NCBI GenBank assembly: GCA_028683385.1
Contig: JAQUIJ010000002.1
Coordinates: 62,001 to 126,000, forward strand
Direction: 5' to 3'
Length of the DNA stretch: 64,000 bases
DNA from: Prolixibacteraceae bacterium
Lineage (GTDB): Bacteria; Bacteroidota; Bacteroidia; Bacteroidales; Prolixibacteraceae
Shown here: in pieces, positions 46,636 to 54,717 of the stretch
Layout of the letters: every line of letters starts with the position of its first letter
Position numbering within the stretch: position 1 is the first letter of the stretch
Notes under the pieces: model-generated
Told to the model about the DNA's origin: nothing
The model's input: the letters and a program-made list of their open reading frames with translations, nothing else
The model's database searches: none
Program-made: the position numbers and the translations under genes

Positions 46636-46720
46636 TAAGTTTGTTTTGGTTTTTTTACTAAGACTTCGGGTCTAATAAAAAACTTCAAAGGGCATGGGGT
46701 GAGATCCGATGCCCTTTTTA
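46636..46720 (+). ncRNA. Candidate small RNA upstream of glmM
   Basis: TAAGTTTG at 46636-46643 fits the -7 box. It is followed by hairpin AGAC-TTCGG-GTCT (about 46660-46673) and a terminator AAAGGGCAT...ATGCCCTTT plus TTA (46688-46719). This terminator follows no known gene. The -33 position is poor and no conservation evidence is available, so this is only a candidate. Confidence 0.3.
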
Positions 46721-46816
46721 TTTGCGCTATCATGTTTTGTCCCAATCGAGCAAATACACATAAAAATATAATTTCTTCATCTACGATTTTATTTTCGGCA
46801 TTGCTTTCGAACTCTT

Positions 46817-46824
46817 TATATTTG
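46817..46824 (+). promoter_or_regulatory. Bacteroidota -7 box for glmM
   Basis: TATATTTG matches TAnnTTTG, 70 bp before the ATG. The -33 position is T-rich (ATTTTCG) without a proper TTTG. Confidence 0.5.
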
Positions 46825-46893
46825 TAGTGCAATATTACTTGTGGTTTACTTAATTGTAAATCGTAAATTGTTCAATCGTAAATTTTATATGCT

Positions 46894-48279
46894 ATGACTT
46901 TAATTAGATCAATATCAGGAATACGTGGTACTATCGGAGGAAAACCCGGCGAAGGATTAAGTCCGCTTGATGTGGTAAAATACACGGCAGCCTACGCCGA
47001 ATGGGTGAAACAACAACACCCCGGGCAAACAATTACTGTGGTGGTTGGCCGCGATGCCCGTATTTCCGGACCAATGGTTCAGTCGCTTGTGGTGTCAACA
47101 CTCTCCGGAATGGGGTGCATGGTAGTTGATTTGGGAATGGCAACCACTCCAACAACTGAAATCGCAGTAAAAGAAGAATCTGCTCAGGGCGGAATTATCC
47201 TGACGGCAAGTCACAATCCAAAACAATGGAATGCACTGAAATTGCTTAATCAGGATGGAGAATTCCTGAATGCTGCTGAAGGTACTTTGGTATTGGAGAT
47301 CGCAGAACAAGAGCTTTATAGTTTTGCTGAAGTTGATGATTTAGGTGAGATTTTCGTAAAAGATTATACGGATATTCATATTCAGCAAGTACTCGACTTG
47401 GAGCTTGTTGATGTTGAAGCCATCCGGAATGCCAATTTTAAAGTGGCTATTGATGCGGTGAATTCAGTCGGTGGAATTGTTATTCCGGCTTTACTGAAAG
47501 CGCTAGGGGTTGAAGAAGTTGTTGAAATCAACTGTGATGCCACCGGCCAATTTGCCCATACTCCGGAGCCTCTTCCTGAAAATTTGGTTGAAACTGCAGA
47601 AATCATTCGTAACAATTCGGTTGATGTAGGTTTTGTGGTTGACCCCGATGTTGATCGTCTCGCGATTATTAGCGAAGATGGTTCCATGTTTAATGAAGAA
47701 TATTCGCTGGTTTCGATTGCCGATTATGTGTTGAGCCAAACTCCCGGGAATACGGTTTCAAACCTTTCATCTTCACGTGCTTTGCGCGATATTACCGAAA
47801 AACATGGTGGAACGTACACGGCAGCCGCTGTTGGTGAGGTAAATGTGGTAGCCAAAATGAAAGCCACCAATTCGGTAATCGGCGGTGAAGGAAATGGCGG
47901 AATCATTTATCCGGCTTCGCATTATGGTCGTGATTCATTGGTTGGCGTTGCCCTATTTTTGAGTCTTTTGGCCAAATCGGGATTGAAATGCTCTGAGCTT
48001 CGGAAAACGTATCCCGATTATTTCATTTCGAAAAATAAGATTGACCTGACCCCTGAAATTGATGTGGATGCTATTCTTGAAAAAATGAAGCTTAAATACC
48101 AGAATGAGCAAGTTACTGATATTGATGGTGTAAAAATTGATTTTGCCGATTGCTGGGTGCATTTACGGAAATCGAATACAGAAGCGATTATCCGGATATA
48201 CGCTGAAGCTCCTTCGATGGATGAAGCTGATCAACTGGCACAAACTATTATTCAGGATATTCGCTCATTGATTGAGTAA
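46894..48279 (+). CDS. glmM: Phosphoglucosamine mutase
   Basis: A 461-residue phosphohexomutase. It converts glucosamine-6-phosphate to glucosamine-1-phosphate on the way to UDP-GlcNAc, peptidoglycan and LPS. The phosphoserine is S106 in LTASHNP; the magnesium site is DPDVDR (D250, D252, D254); GGEGNGGIIYP is the sugar-binding loop; and the C-terminal phosphate-binding loop is RKSNTEAIIRIYAEA. Length and loops match the Bacteroidota phosphoglucosamine mutase group, although phosphomannomutase activity cannot be excluded. Confidence 0.93.
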   Translation: MTLIRSISGIRGTIGGKPGEGLSPLDVVKYTAAYAEWVKQQHPGQTITVVVGRDARISGPMVQSLVVSTLSGMGCMVVDLGMATTPTTEIAVKEESAQGGIILTASHNPKQWNALKLLNQDGEFLNAAEGTLVLEIAEQELYSFAEVDDLGEIFVKDYTDIHIQQVLDLELVDVEAIRNANFKVAIDAVNSVGGIVIPALLKALGVEEVVEINCDATGQFAHTPEPLPENLVETAEIIRNNSVDVGFVVDPDVDRLAIISEDGSMFNEEYSLVSIADYVLSQTPGNTVSNLSSSRALRDITEKHGGTYTAAAVGEVNVVAKMKATNSVIGGEGNGGIIYPASHYGRDSLVGVALFLSLLAKSGLKCSELRKTYPDYFISKNKIDLTPEIDVDAILEKMKLKYQNEQVTDIDGVKIDFADCWVHLRKSNTEAIIRIYAEAPSMDEADQLAQTIIQDIRSLIE

Positions 48280-48324
48280 AAAGAAAATGATCCGATCTTT
48301 TGACTAGATCGGATCATTTTCTTT
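48280..48324. terminator. Bidirectional terminator glmM / coiled-coil gene
   Basis: AAAGAAAATGATCCGATC (from 48280) pairs perfectly with GATCGGATCATTTTCTTT (48307-48324). The A-rich left arm and T-rich right arm supply the tail in both directions. Confidence 0.88.
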
Positions 48325-48342
48325 ATCCACCAAATTCGTTAT

Positions 48343-49314
48343 TTATTGAATGGCATCTTTTTTCTGAATAAGATACTGAACCATCTGCTCTTTAGCTTGA
48401 ATTACAGTTTGCTGTGAATTAATTTTTGCATCATTCATTGCTATTTTTGTCTGTAGAGACTTGATATCCATCTGTTTTGATTTGATCTTGCTTTTAGCAG
48501 ATTTAATTTTGCTGAAGCACTTGGATTTTTCCTTTGCCAGATCTTTTTGCTCCGACTTTCCGGCGTCATATTCGGGAGTACCTTTCTTCAGTCCTGAAAA
48601 AGTGACTTTTTGGGCCGTAATTTTCTCATCCAGTCGCTTGATGTCGCTTTCTATCCCAACGATTTCTGCTTCAGTTTCCTGAATGTCAACTTCGAGTTTT
48701 GTAATGTTTTTCTCTTCCTTTTTCGAATCCGATTCTAAATCTTTAAGCACACCCTCCTGTTTCGAAACTTCCTTTTTTGCTTCTTTGATCTGGCCATCAA
48801 CAACACCTTGATATACAATGACTCCAAAATCCCGAATGTATGCTTTCATGTTTTGAATTTGTTCAGGATCAGCATTTGTCTCGTTGATGAAGGCAGAATC
48901 GGTATACTGAAAAAATGTATTAAACTGACAACCTTCAGGTAGTTCAATGATTCGGGCATATATGTCCATCAAATGTTTGGTAATCATTGCCTGTTCTATC
49001 GATTTGACAAATAGTTCATCTCCAATTTTCTCTACTTTAAGTTTGTCGCGGTTCACTTGCTTGTCATCACTCTTGAAAATATTTCCAACCTGAGTCGCAA
49101 GATTTCCAATACGCTCGCCAACACTTCGGTTGTTGACGTATTTTTTCCAGGCCGGCTCAACATCGTTGGGTTTTGCTTCAGGAATTAACACAGTGATTGC
49201 CGTTTGTGTGCCTTTCGACATGTTCTTTTGACCAATTTCGACTTCTATCTTTTTCTGCGATTGAGCACATATCGCTACTAAAAGAAATGTTGTGAGAAAG
49301 TAAAAATGTTTCAT
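48343..49314 (-). CDS. Secreted coiled-coil protein of unknown function
   Basis: A 323-residue protein with signal peptide MKHFYFLTTFLLVAICAQSQ. Residues 20-170 form a mixed domain that I do not recognise (MSKGTQTAITVLIPEAKPNDVEPAWKK region; GDELFVKSIEQAMITKHLMDIYARI). Residues 175-320 are a long charged coiled coil with heptad-like Lys/Glu/Leu spacing (KEVSKQEGVLKDLESDSKKEE, IKRLDEKITAQK, KIKSKQMDIKSLQTKIA). Probably periplasmic. No membrane anchor beyond the signal peptide. Confidence 0.6.
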   Translation of the reverse strand: MKHFYFLTTFLLVAICAQSQKKIEVEIGQKNMSKGTQTAITVLIPEAKPNDVEPAWKKYVNNRSVGERIGNLATQVGNIFKSDDKQVNRDKLKVEKIGDELFVKSIEQAMITKHLMDIYARIIELPEGCQFNTFFQYTDSAFINETNADPEQIQNMKAYIRDFGVIVYQGVVDGQIKEAKKEVSKQEGVLKDLESDSKKEEKNITKLEVDIQETEAEIVGIESDIKRLDEKITAQKVTFSGLKKGTPEYDAGKSEQKDLAKEKSKCFSKIKSAKSKIKSKQMDIKSLQTKIAMNDAKINSQQTVIQAKEQMVQYLIQKKDAIQ

Positions 49315-49412
49315 AGTTTTTTTTCAATTAACGATTGAAGCTAATACTTTGTTTCAAAGTTGTAGAAGTAACTCAGTGTTATATTGTTGGTCGGTTTTAA
49401 TGCATTAAAAGC

Positions 49413-49453
49413 AAAAGCGGATCAGCTGGTTTGAATAGCTGATCCGCTCTTTT
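49413..49453 (-). terminator. Terminator of dsbD
   Basis: AGCGGATCAGCT pairs with AGCTGATCCGCT (about 49416-49448), with T-run on the minus strand (GCTTTTGC) and TCTTTT on the plus side; 31 bp beyond the stop. Confidence 0.8.
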
Positions 49454-49483
49454 AATAAGTTCAAATTTTGACCTGTAGAAAAT

Positions 49484-51559
49484 CTATTTCTTGTTAAAAG
49501 CCTCTACTCCGGCATCCAAAAATTGGTTAAACGCTTCAATGTTGAGATCGTAAGCCCTTGGCGACACAAGAAGAGTGCCTTCGCCATCCAAAATGACATA
49601 ATAGGGTTGCGAGTTGGTTCCGAATTTACTGGTTTGTATTTCACTGTTTTTCTTTCCGAGCAACTTTACTTCGCGACCATCCTTATTGGTGTACCACTCT
49701 TCTTTTGGCATTTCTATTACTTTGTCGTCAACGTAAAGAGCCAGTAAAACAAAATTTTCGCGAAGCCTTTTGAGGACCGTCGGGTCGCTCCAGACGCGGT
49801 TTTCCATTTCACGGCAGTTGGTACAGCCATGTCCTGTGAAGTCTACAAAAATCGGTTTATTCAGTTCTTTCGATACCTTCAGAGCCTGATCGTAATCGAA
49901 GTAGCCTTGTAATCCATGAGGTAGTTTTAGTCGATCAGCGTATTTTGCGGCTTCAGTCATGTTTCCCTGATGTGCACTTTGACCACCTCCCTGATTATCA
50001 CGAACAATGGCGTTAATGTTAAAATCTTGAGTTTCCATTGGAGGAAGCCAACCCGAAATACCTTTTAGCGGTGCGCCGAAAAGACCCGGAATCAGGTAAA
50101 TCACGAAAGTAAACGTGAAGATAATCAGCAGTAGACGTGGAAAAGATTTCACAACCGGATAATCACTATCGTGTGGAAACTTGATCTTTCCCAACAAATA
50201 AAATCCCATCATGGTGAAAAGCACGATCCAGAATCCGAGGTAAACTTCACGATCGAGTAGTCCCCAATGGTAAGTTTGATCGGGTACATTCAGGAATTTC
50301 AGTGCAAAAGCCAACTCAATAAAACCGATAACGACTTTTATTGAGTTTAGCCAGCCACCCGATTTTGGCATCTTTTTAAGCCATTGTGGGAAAAAGGCAA
50401 ATAAAGTAAACGGAATGGCAAAGGCAAGAGAAAAGCCCAACATTCCGATGATTGGTTTTAAAATTTCACCACCAACCGCTTGAACGATAACGGTTCCAAC
50501 AATTGGTCCGGTACACGAAAACGAAACAAGTACGAGGGTAAATGCCATGAAAATTGTACCCATTACTCCACCTTGATCCTCATGCTGTGCGCTTTTGTTA
50601 ACGAGCCAGCTTGGCATCGTAATTTCAAAATATCCGAAGAAGGAAGCCGCAAAAATTACAAAAATCAGGAAGAACAATACATTTGGAATCCAGTGTGTGC
50701 TAAGCCAGTTTCCAAAATCGGCACCAAAAAGTACTGAAATCAGCACTCCAAAAATCACATAAATAGCAACAATTGAAAATCCATAGATCAGTGCCTGAAT
50801 TTTTCCTTTCGAACCACTTTTCATGAAATACGAAACGGTCATTGGAATCATTGGAAATACGCAAGGTGTGAGGATAGCCAATAGTCCCCATGCGAAAGCC
50901 TGAACAAAAAACCACCAGAGAGAACGGTTTTTTCCTGTGAATTCATCGTTACTGGCGATGGGTTTTACCTCTGTTTTTGTTGCGGGTTGGGCTACTTGAG
51001 CAGTCGCAGGTTCTGCGATTGTGGTGGGATTATCGGGTACTGCGGCAGTATTAAGATCCGTTTTTGTTTCAGAGGCACCAGCCGATCCTGTTGAAGCCGG
51101 AATATTGAATGAGAACACCGATTCACCCGGTACACAAGTTTCATCATTACAAGCCTGAAAGTTTACGATACCACTAACTATTACAGGCTTGTCGCCTGTG
51201 AACTTTATTTTTTGGACAAAAGTTGCCGAGTTGTCGAAATACTTCACCTTCATTTGGAACATTTCATCAAATACCTCATGTGGTGTAGGTTCTGTCGATG
51301 TACCAACCAATTGAACTCCATTTAATTTTTCAAACTTAAATTCAGTTGGCATTGGTCCGCCTTCAGGAAGGTGCATGGAGTATAAATGCCATCCGCGGTC
51401 AATTGTGGCTACGAACAGTAAATCAGCAGTGTTGGTGCCGGTTACCTTGGTTTTGAATTCCCATTTTACTGGCTCAACAATTTGCGCCTGAGCGAAATAG
51501 GAAGTAAAAAGGGAAAGAATGAAGAATGTTATAATCCCTGTTAATGTTCTGATTTTCAT
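49484..51559 (-). CDS. dsbD: Thiol:disulfide interchange protein DsbD
   Basis: A 691-residue protein-disulfide reductase. Signal peptide MKIRTLTGIITFFILSLFTSYFAQAQ, and an N-terminal DsbD-alpha domain with the reactive pair in ACNDETCVPGES (about residues 120-130). A long linker rich in Ala, Pro and Thr comes next, then an eight-TM transport domain with LTPCVFPMIPMTVSYF and SFSCTGPIVGTV, whose cysteines carry electrons across the membrane. The C-terminal thioredoxin-like gamma domain has CTNC (FVDFTGHGCTNCREMENRVW). It passes electrons from cytoplasmic thioredoxin to periplasmic targets. The start is set 33 codons inside a longer frame because the signal peptide begins there. Confidence 0.94.
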   Translation of the reverse strand: MKIRTLTGIITFFILSLFTSYFAQAQIVEPVKWEFKTKVTGTNTADLLFVATIDRGWHLYSMHLPEGGPMPTEFKFEKLNGVQLVGTSTEPTPHEVFDEMFQMKVKYFDNSATFVQKIKFTGDKPVIVSGIVNFQACNDETCVPGESVFSFNIPASTGSAGASETKTDLNTAAVPDNPTTIAEPATAQVAQPATKTEVKPIASNDEFTGKNRSLWWFFVQAFAWGLLAILTPCVFPMIPMTVSYFMKSGSKGKIQALIYGFSIVAIYVIFGVLISVLFGADFGNWLSTHWIPNVLFFLIFVIFAASFFGYFEITMPSWLVNKSAQHEDQGGVMGTIFMAFTLVLVSFSCTGPIVGTVIVQAVGGEILKPIIGMLGFSLAFAIPFTLFAFFPQWLKKMPKSGGWLNSIKVVIGFIELAFALKFLNVPDQTYHWGLLDREVYLGFWIVLFTMMGFYLLGKIKFPHDSDYPVVKSFPRLLLIIFTFTFVIYLIPGLFGAPLKGISGWLPPMETQDFNINAIVRDNQGGGQSAHQGNMTEAAKYADRLKLPHGLQGYFDYDQALKVSKELNKPIFVDFTGHGCTNCREMENRVWSDPTVLKRLRENFVLLALYVDDKVIEMPKEEWYTNKDGREVKLLGKKNSEIQTSKFGTNSQPYYVILDGEGTLLVSPRAYDLNIEAFNQFLDAGVEAFNKK

Positions 51560-51831
51560 ATATGCAAATATTAATATATCTATATATAAACGACTGCGCA
51601 AGTTAATTGTTTCTGAATTACAAGCTTCAATTCTGCCTGAGTAATTATAATCTTGCAATAGACTTAGTATTTAGTAGCAAAAGTACTTAAAAATTCGAAT
51701 GACATTTTGGGATAATTCCTATTAATTGTTAATCAAAGCATGACTAAAGTACATGTTTATCCCATATTTTAGAATCAGATTATTCTGAAGTCAGTCTGAA
51801 AGGAAATTGTTTTCATACAATAATATGTAAT

Positions 51832-51871
51832 AAAACATATGTTTTGATTACTTATTTGGCATAGAAGTTGA
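51832..51871 (+). promoter_or_regulatory. Palindrome and sigma-54-like promoter upstream of the efflux operon
   Basis: AAAACATATGTTTT (51832-51845) is a perfect 14-bp palindrome. Twelve bases on, TGGCAT-AGAAG-TTGA (51857-51871) resembles the sigma-54 -24/-12 pattern TGGCAC-N5-TTGC with the last base differing. The start codon is 65 bp downstream. The remaining part of 51560-51935 holds nothing else I can support. Confidence 0.4.
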
Positions 51872-51935
51872 ACGAAATAATTATTCTAATTGATTGTTAA
51901 CCACAAAGCCCAAATATCCACCTAGATTCTAAACC

Positions 51936-53327
51936 ATGAGTAATAAAAAGATCCTTCTGATAGCAATACCAGCTATCCTTTTACTTGTTTTTTATTTCGT
52001 ATTTCAAAAAGGTGAAACCGATTACAATCAGGTTACCGTGAGTGTTCAACGTGGTACGTTTAACGCCTTGATCTTTTCATCAGGGCAACTCGAATCGGAG
52101 AAATCTGAAAGTATCAATATTCCGGAGAAGTTGAACGACCGGAATTTGCGCATCTGGGAATTGGCCATTACGCACATGGTTGAGGAAGGTACTGTGGTTG
52201 ATTCGGGTGATTATGTGGCAACTTTAGACCATAAGGCTGTTGAAGAGCAAATTAAAATGGCTCAGGACGATATGGATAAAATGCTGTCGGAATACGAGGA
52301 CAGTAAAATCGATTCGAACTTAAACCTGAGTAACCAGCGCGATGTAATTGTCAATGCTCGTCTTGATCTGACTGAAAAGAAGATCATCGTGGATGAATCG
52401 ATTTATGAATCACCTTCAATCAGGAAAAAGGCCGGCATGGATTTGGATAAAGCTCAGCGGAAACTCGAACAGGAACAGAAAGCTTACGGCCTGAAAAAGC
52501 AGCAGGAGGTCAATAAGGTTGAGCGTAAATATATTAATTATCGTCAGGTCTCTGAACGGTCGGGTGAATTGCAAAAACTTTTTGATGCGCTCGAAATAAC
52601 GGCTCCAAAATCTGGGATTATTACCTACTTCAAGTATCCCTGGGGCGAAATTATCAAAACTGGTTCGAAAGTTGGTCCTTACAATTCAATTATTGCTTCA
52701 ATCCCTGATATGACGAACCTGATTTCGAGAACCTACATCAACGAAATTGATATTTCAAAAGTGAAAGTTGGCCAGAATGTGAAAATGGGAATCGATGCTT
52801 TCCCAGACAAACAATTGACCGGACAGGTAACTTCGGTAGCCAATATCGGTCAGGCCATGCCAAACAGCGATGCCAAAGTTTTTGAAGTTAAAATCAAAAT
52901 ATTTGGTCAGGATAAAGACCTTAAACCTGCCATGACTACAAGTAATGCGATTGACGCGGGTTTGTTTAAGGATACATTGATGGTTGCTACTGATGCTGTT
53001 TTCGAAAACGACAGTTTAAAATTTGTGTACCTCGGCAAAGATAATCCGGTGAAGCAGATTGTGTGGCTTGGCGACGAAAACGAAAATTATGTGTTGGTTA
53101 AAAAGGGATTGAAAGAAAAAGATGTGGTTTGGCTTTCGGAACCAAAGGATGCCGCTGACTTAAAATTTAGCGGTGTGGAAATCTATGCAGAAATGTTGAA
53201 GGATAAAGAGAATGCAAAGATTAAGGCAGATAAAGAGCGGGAGGAAATGCTCAAAAAGAAATCAGACACAATGCCCCAAATGCCGGGCTCGATGCCTTCA
53301 GGAGTAATTGTAAAGCAAACCAAGTAG
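51936..53327 (+). CDS. Efflux periplasmic adaptor (HlyD/MacA-like), first copy
   Basis: A 463-residue membrane-fusion protein. An uncleaved N-terminal TM anchor (residues 5-23, ILLIAIPAILLLVFYFVF), a barrel-sandwich domain, a helical hairpin (about 100-215), and a beta-barrel domain with ISRTYINEIDISKVKVGQNVKMGIDAFPDK. The C-terminal tail is charged and Met/Pro-rich (DTMPQMPGSMP). Bridges the inner-membrane permease to TolC. First gene of an operon: the permease follows after 26 bp. Paralogous to the adaptor at 56344. Confidence 0.88.
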   Translation: MSNKKILLIAIPAILLLVFYFVFQKGETDYNQVTVSVQRGTFNALIFSSGQLESEKSESINIPEKLNDRNLRIWELAITHMVEEGTVVDSGDYVATLDHKAVEEQIKMAQDDMDKMLSEYEDSKIDSNLNLSNQRDVIVNARLDLTEKKIIVDESIYESPSIRKKAGMDLDKAQRKLEQEQKAYGLKKQQEVNKVERKYINYRQVSERSGELQKLFDALEITAPKSGIITYFKYPWGEIIKTGSKVGPYNSIIASIPDMTNLISRTYINEIDISKVKVGQNVKMGIDAFPDKQLTGQVTSVANIGQAMPNSDAKVFEVKIKIFGQDKDLKPAMTTSNAIDAGLFKDTLMVATDAVFENDSLKFVYLGKDNPVKQIVWLGDENENYVLVKKGLKEKDVVWLSEPKDAADLKFSGVEIYAEMLKDKENAKIKADKEREEMLKKKSDTMPQMPGSMPSGVIVKQTK

Positions 53328-53353
53328 ATTGCTCAAAACATAAAACTTAAACG

Positions 53354-54706
53354 ATGATTTTTAAAAAATATTTTCACGATATAGTTATTGGTTTTGAGGC
53401 AATTATCGATAATAAGCTCAAATCAATATTAACCGCACTAGGCATTATTTTCGGGGTTGCTGCTGTTATCAGTATGATGGCCATTGGGAATGGTGCCGAA
53501 CAGGAAATCCTGGAACAGATCAAGATGGTCGGTGTCAATAATATAATTATTACTCCAACCGAAGCTTCCGGAAGTCAAAAAAATACTTCAGGACAGGATG
53601 AAAAACCTGGCACAAAGAAATTCTCGAAAGGACTTACGATTCTCGATTTAAATGCAATCGAAGAAATTGTTCCTACAGTGAATATGCTTAGTCCGGTAAT
53701 TTCCTATAATTATTCAGCCATCATTGATGGCAAAAGTAAACCGGTTGTAATTGAAGGTGTGAATACCAGTTATTTTGACGTATTTAACATCAATCTGCAA
53801 AAGGGAGAGGTTTTTAACCGCTTGCAATCGGAGGCTGGTCAACCGGTTTGTGTGATAGGCGATAACATCAAAACTGTATTTTTTAATCAGGAAGATCCGG
53901 TTGGGCAGTACATTAAATGCGGACAGATCTGGTTGAAAATTATTGGTGTGGTTGAACGTCGCGATTTTACAGCTTCAGCTTCAGATGAAATGGGTATCAG
54001 CAGTACCGACAATAAAATATTTGTTCCGGCGCAAACGATCCTGATGCGATTTAAGAACCGTGCATTGGTTCGTGCCGATGAAGTTGAGAAGTCGAATGCT
54101 CGTCGAAGAATTGTAATTACTGATGCCACTGCCAGTTCTGAGGTTGAAGACAAAAACCCCAATCAGCTCGATAAAATTGTATTGCAGGTGAATGAAACCG
54201 AACAGCTTAGTGCAACTGCCGGTATTGTTAAACGGCTACTTTTGCGTCGTCACTCCGGATTGTACGATTTCGAGGTTACTATTCCTGAACTCTTACTGAA
54301 GCAACAACAGCGCACCAAAAAGATATTCAACATTGTTCTGGGAGCGATTGCAGGTATTTCGCTGATTGTTGGAGGCATCGGAATCATGAATATTATGCTT
54401 GCTTCTGTGATGGAACGGATTCGTGAAATTGGTACCCGACAGGCAATTGGCGCTTCGCGTAAAGACATTGTCGCTCAATTTTTGGCTGAATCGACTTTGA
54501 TCAGTATATCCGGAGGAATAATCGGAATAATTCTGGGAGTCGTTCTGTCGAAGATCATTACTGCCGTGTTCGATATTAAAACCATCATTTCATTCTTCAG
54601 CATCTTCATCGCTTTTGGCGTTTCGGCGTTGGTCGGAATCATGTTTGGTTACATGCCGGCCAAACGTGCTGCCGAGAAAGATCCTGTTGAATCATTACGT
54701 GCATAA
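53354..54706 (+). CDS. MacB-type ABC transporter permease
   Basis: A 450-residue permease with the MacB/FtsX topology: TM1 (about 20-42, KLKSILTALGIIFGVAAVISMMAIGNGAE), a large periplasmic domain (45-310) and three TM helices at the C-terminus (about 325-350, 375-400, 410-435), with VMERIREIGTRQAIGASRKDI between them, the typical coupling segment to the ATPase. In MacB the ATPase is fused at the N-terminus; here the protein is the permease only. No ATP-binding gene lies in the operon, so the ATPase must be encoded elsewhere. Confidence 0.88.
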   Translation: MIFKKYFHDIVIGFEAIIDNKLKSILTALGIIFGVAAVISMMAIGNGAEQEILEQIKMVGVNNIIITPTEASGSQKNTSGQDEKPGTKKFSKGLTILDLNAIEEIVPTVNMLSPVISYNYSAIIDGKSKPVVIEGVNTSYFDVFNINLQKGEVFNRLQSEAGQPVCVIGDNIKTVFFNQEDPVGQYIKCGQIWLKIIGVVERRDFTASASDEMGISSTDNKIFVPAQTILMRFKNRALVRADEVEKSNARRRIVITDATASSEVEDKNPNQLDKIVLQVNETEQLSATAGIVKRLLLRRHSGLYDFEVTIPELLLKQQQRTKKIFNIVLGAIAGISLIVGGIGIMNIMLASVMERIREIGTRQAIGASRKDIVAQFLAESTLISISGGIIGIILGVVLSKIITAVFDIKTIISFFSIFIAFGVSALVGIMFGYMPAKRAAEKDPVESLRA

Positions 54707-54717
54707 AAACTAAACCC

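Larger units (their letters stand above)
46419..46893. other. 475-bp divergent intergenic region, sugar porter / glmM
   Basis: Contains a terminator-like hairpin in the plus direction at 46687-46719, two -7-like boxes (46636 and 46817) and no gene. See the candidate small RNA entry. Confidence 0.6.
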
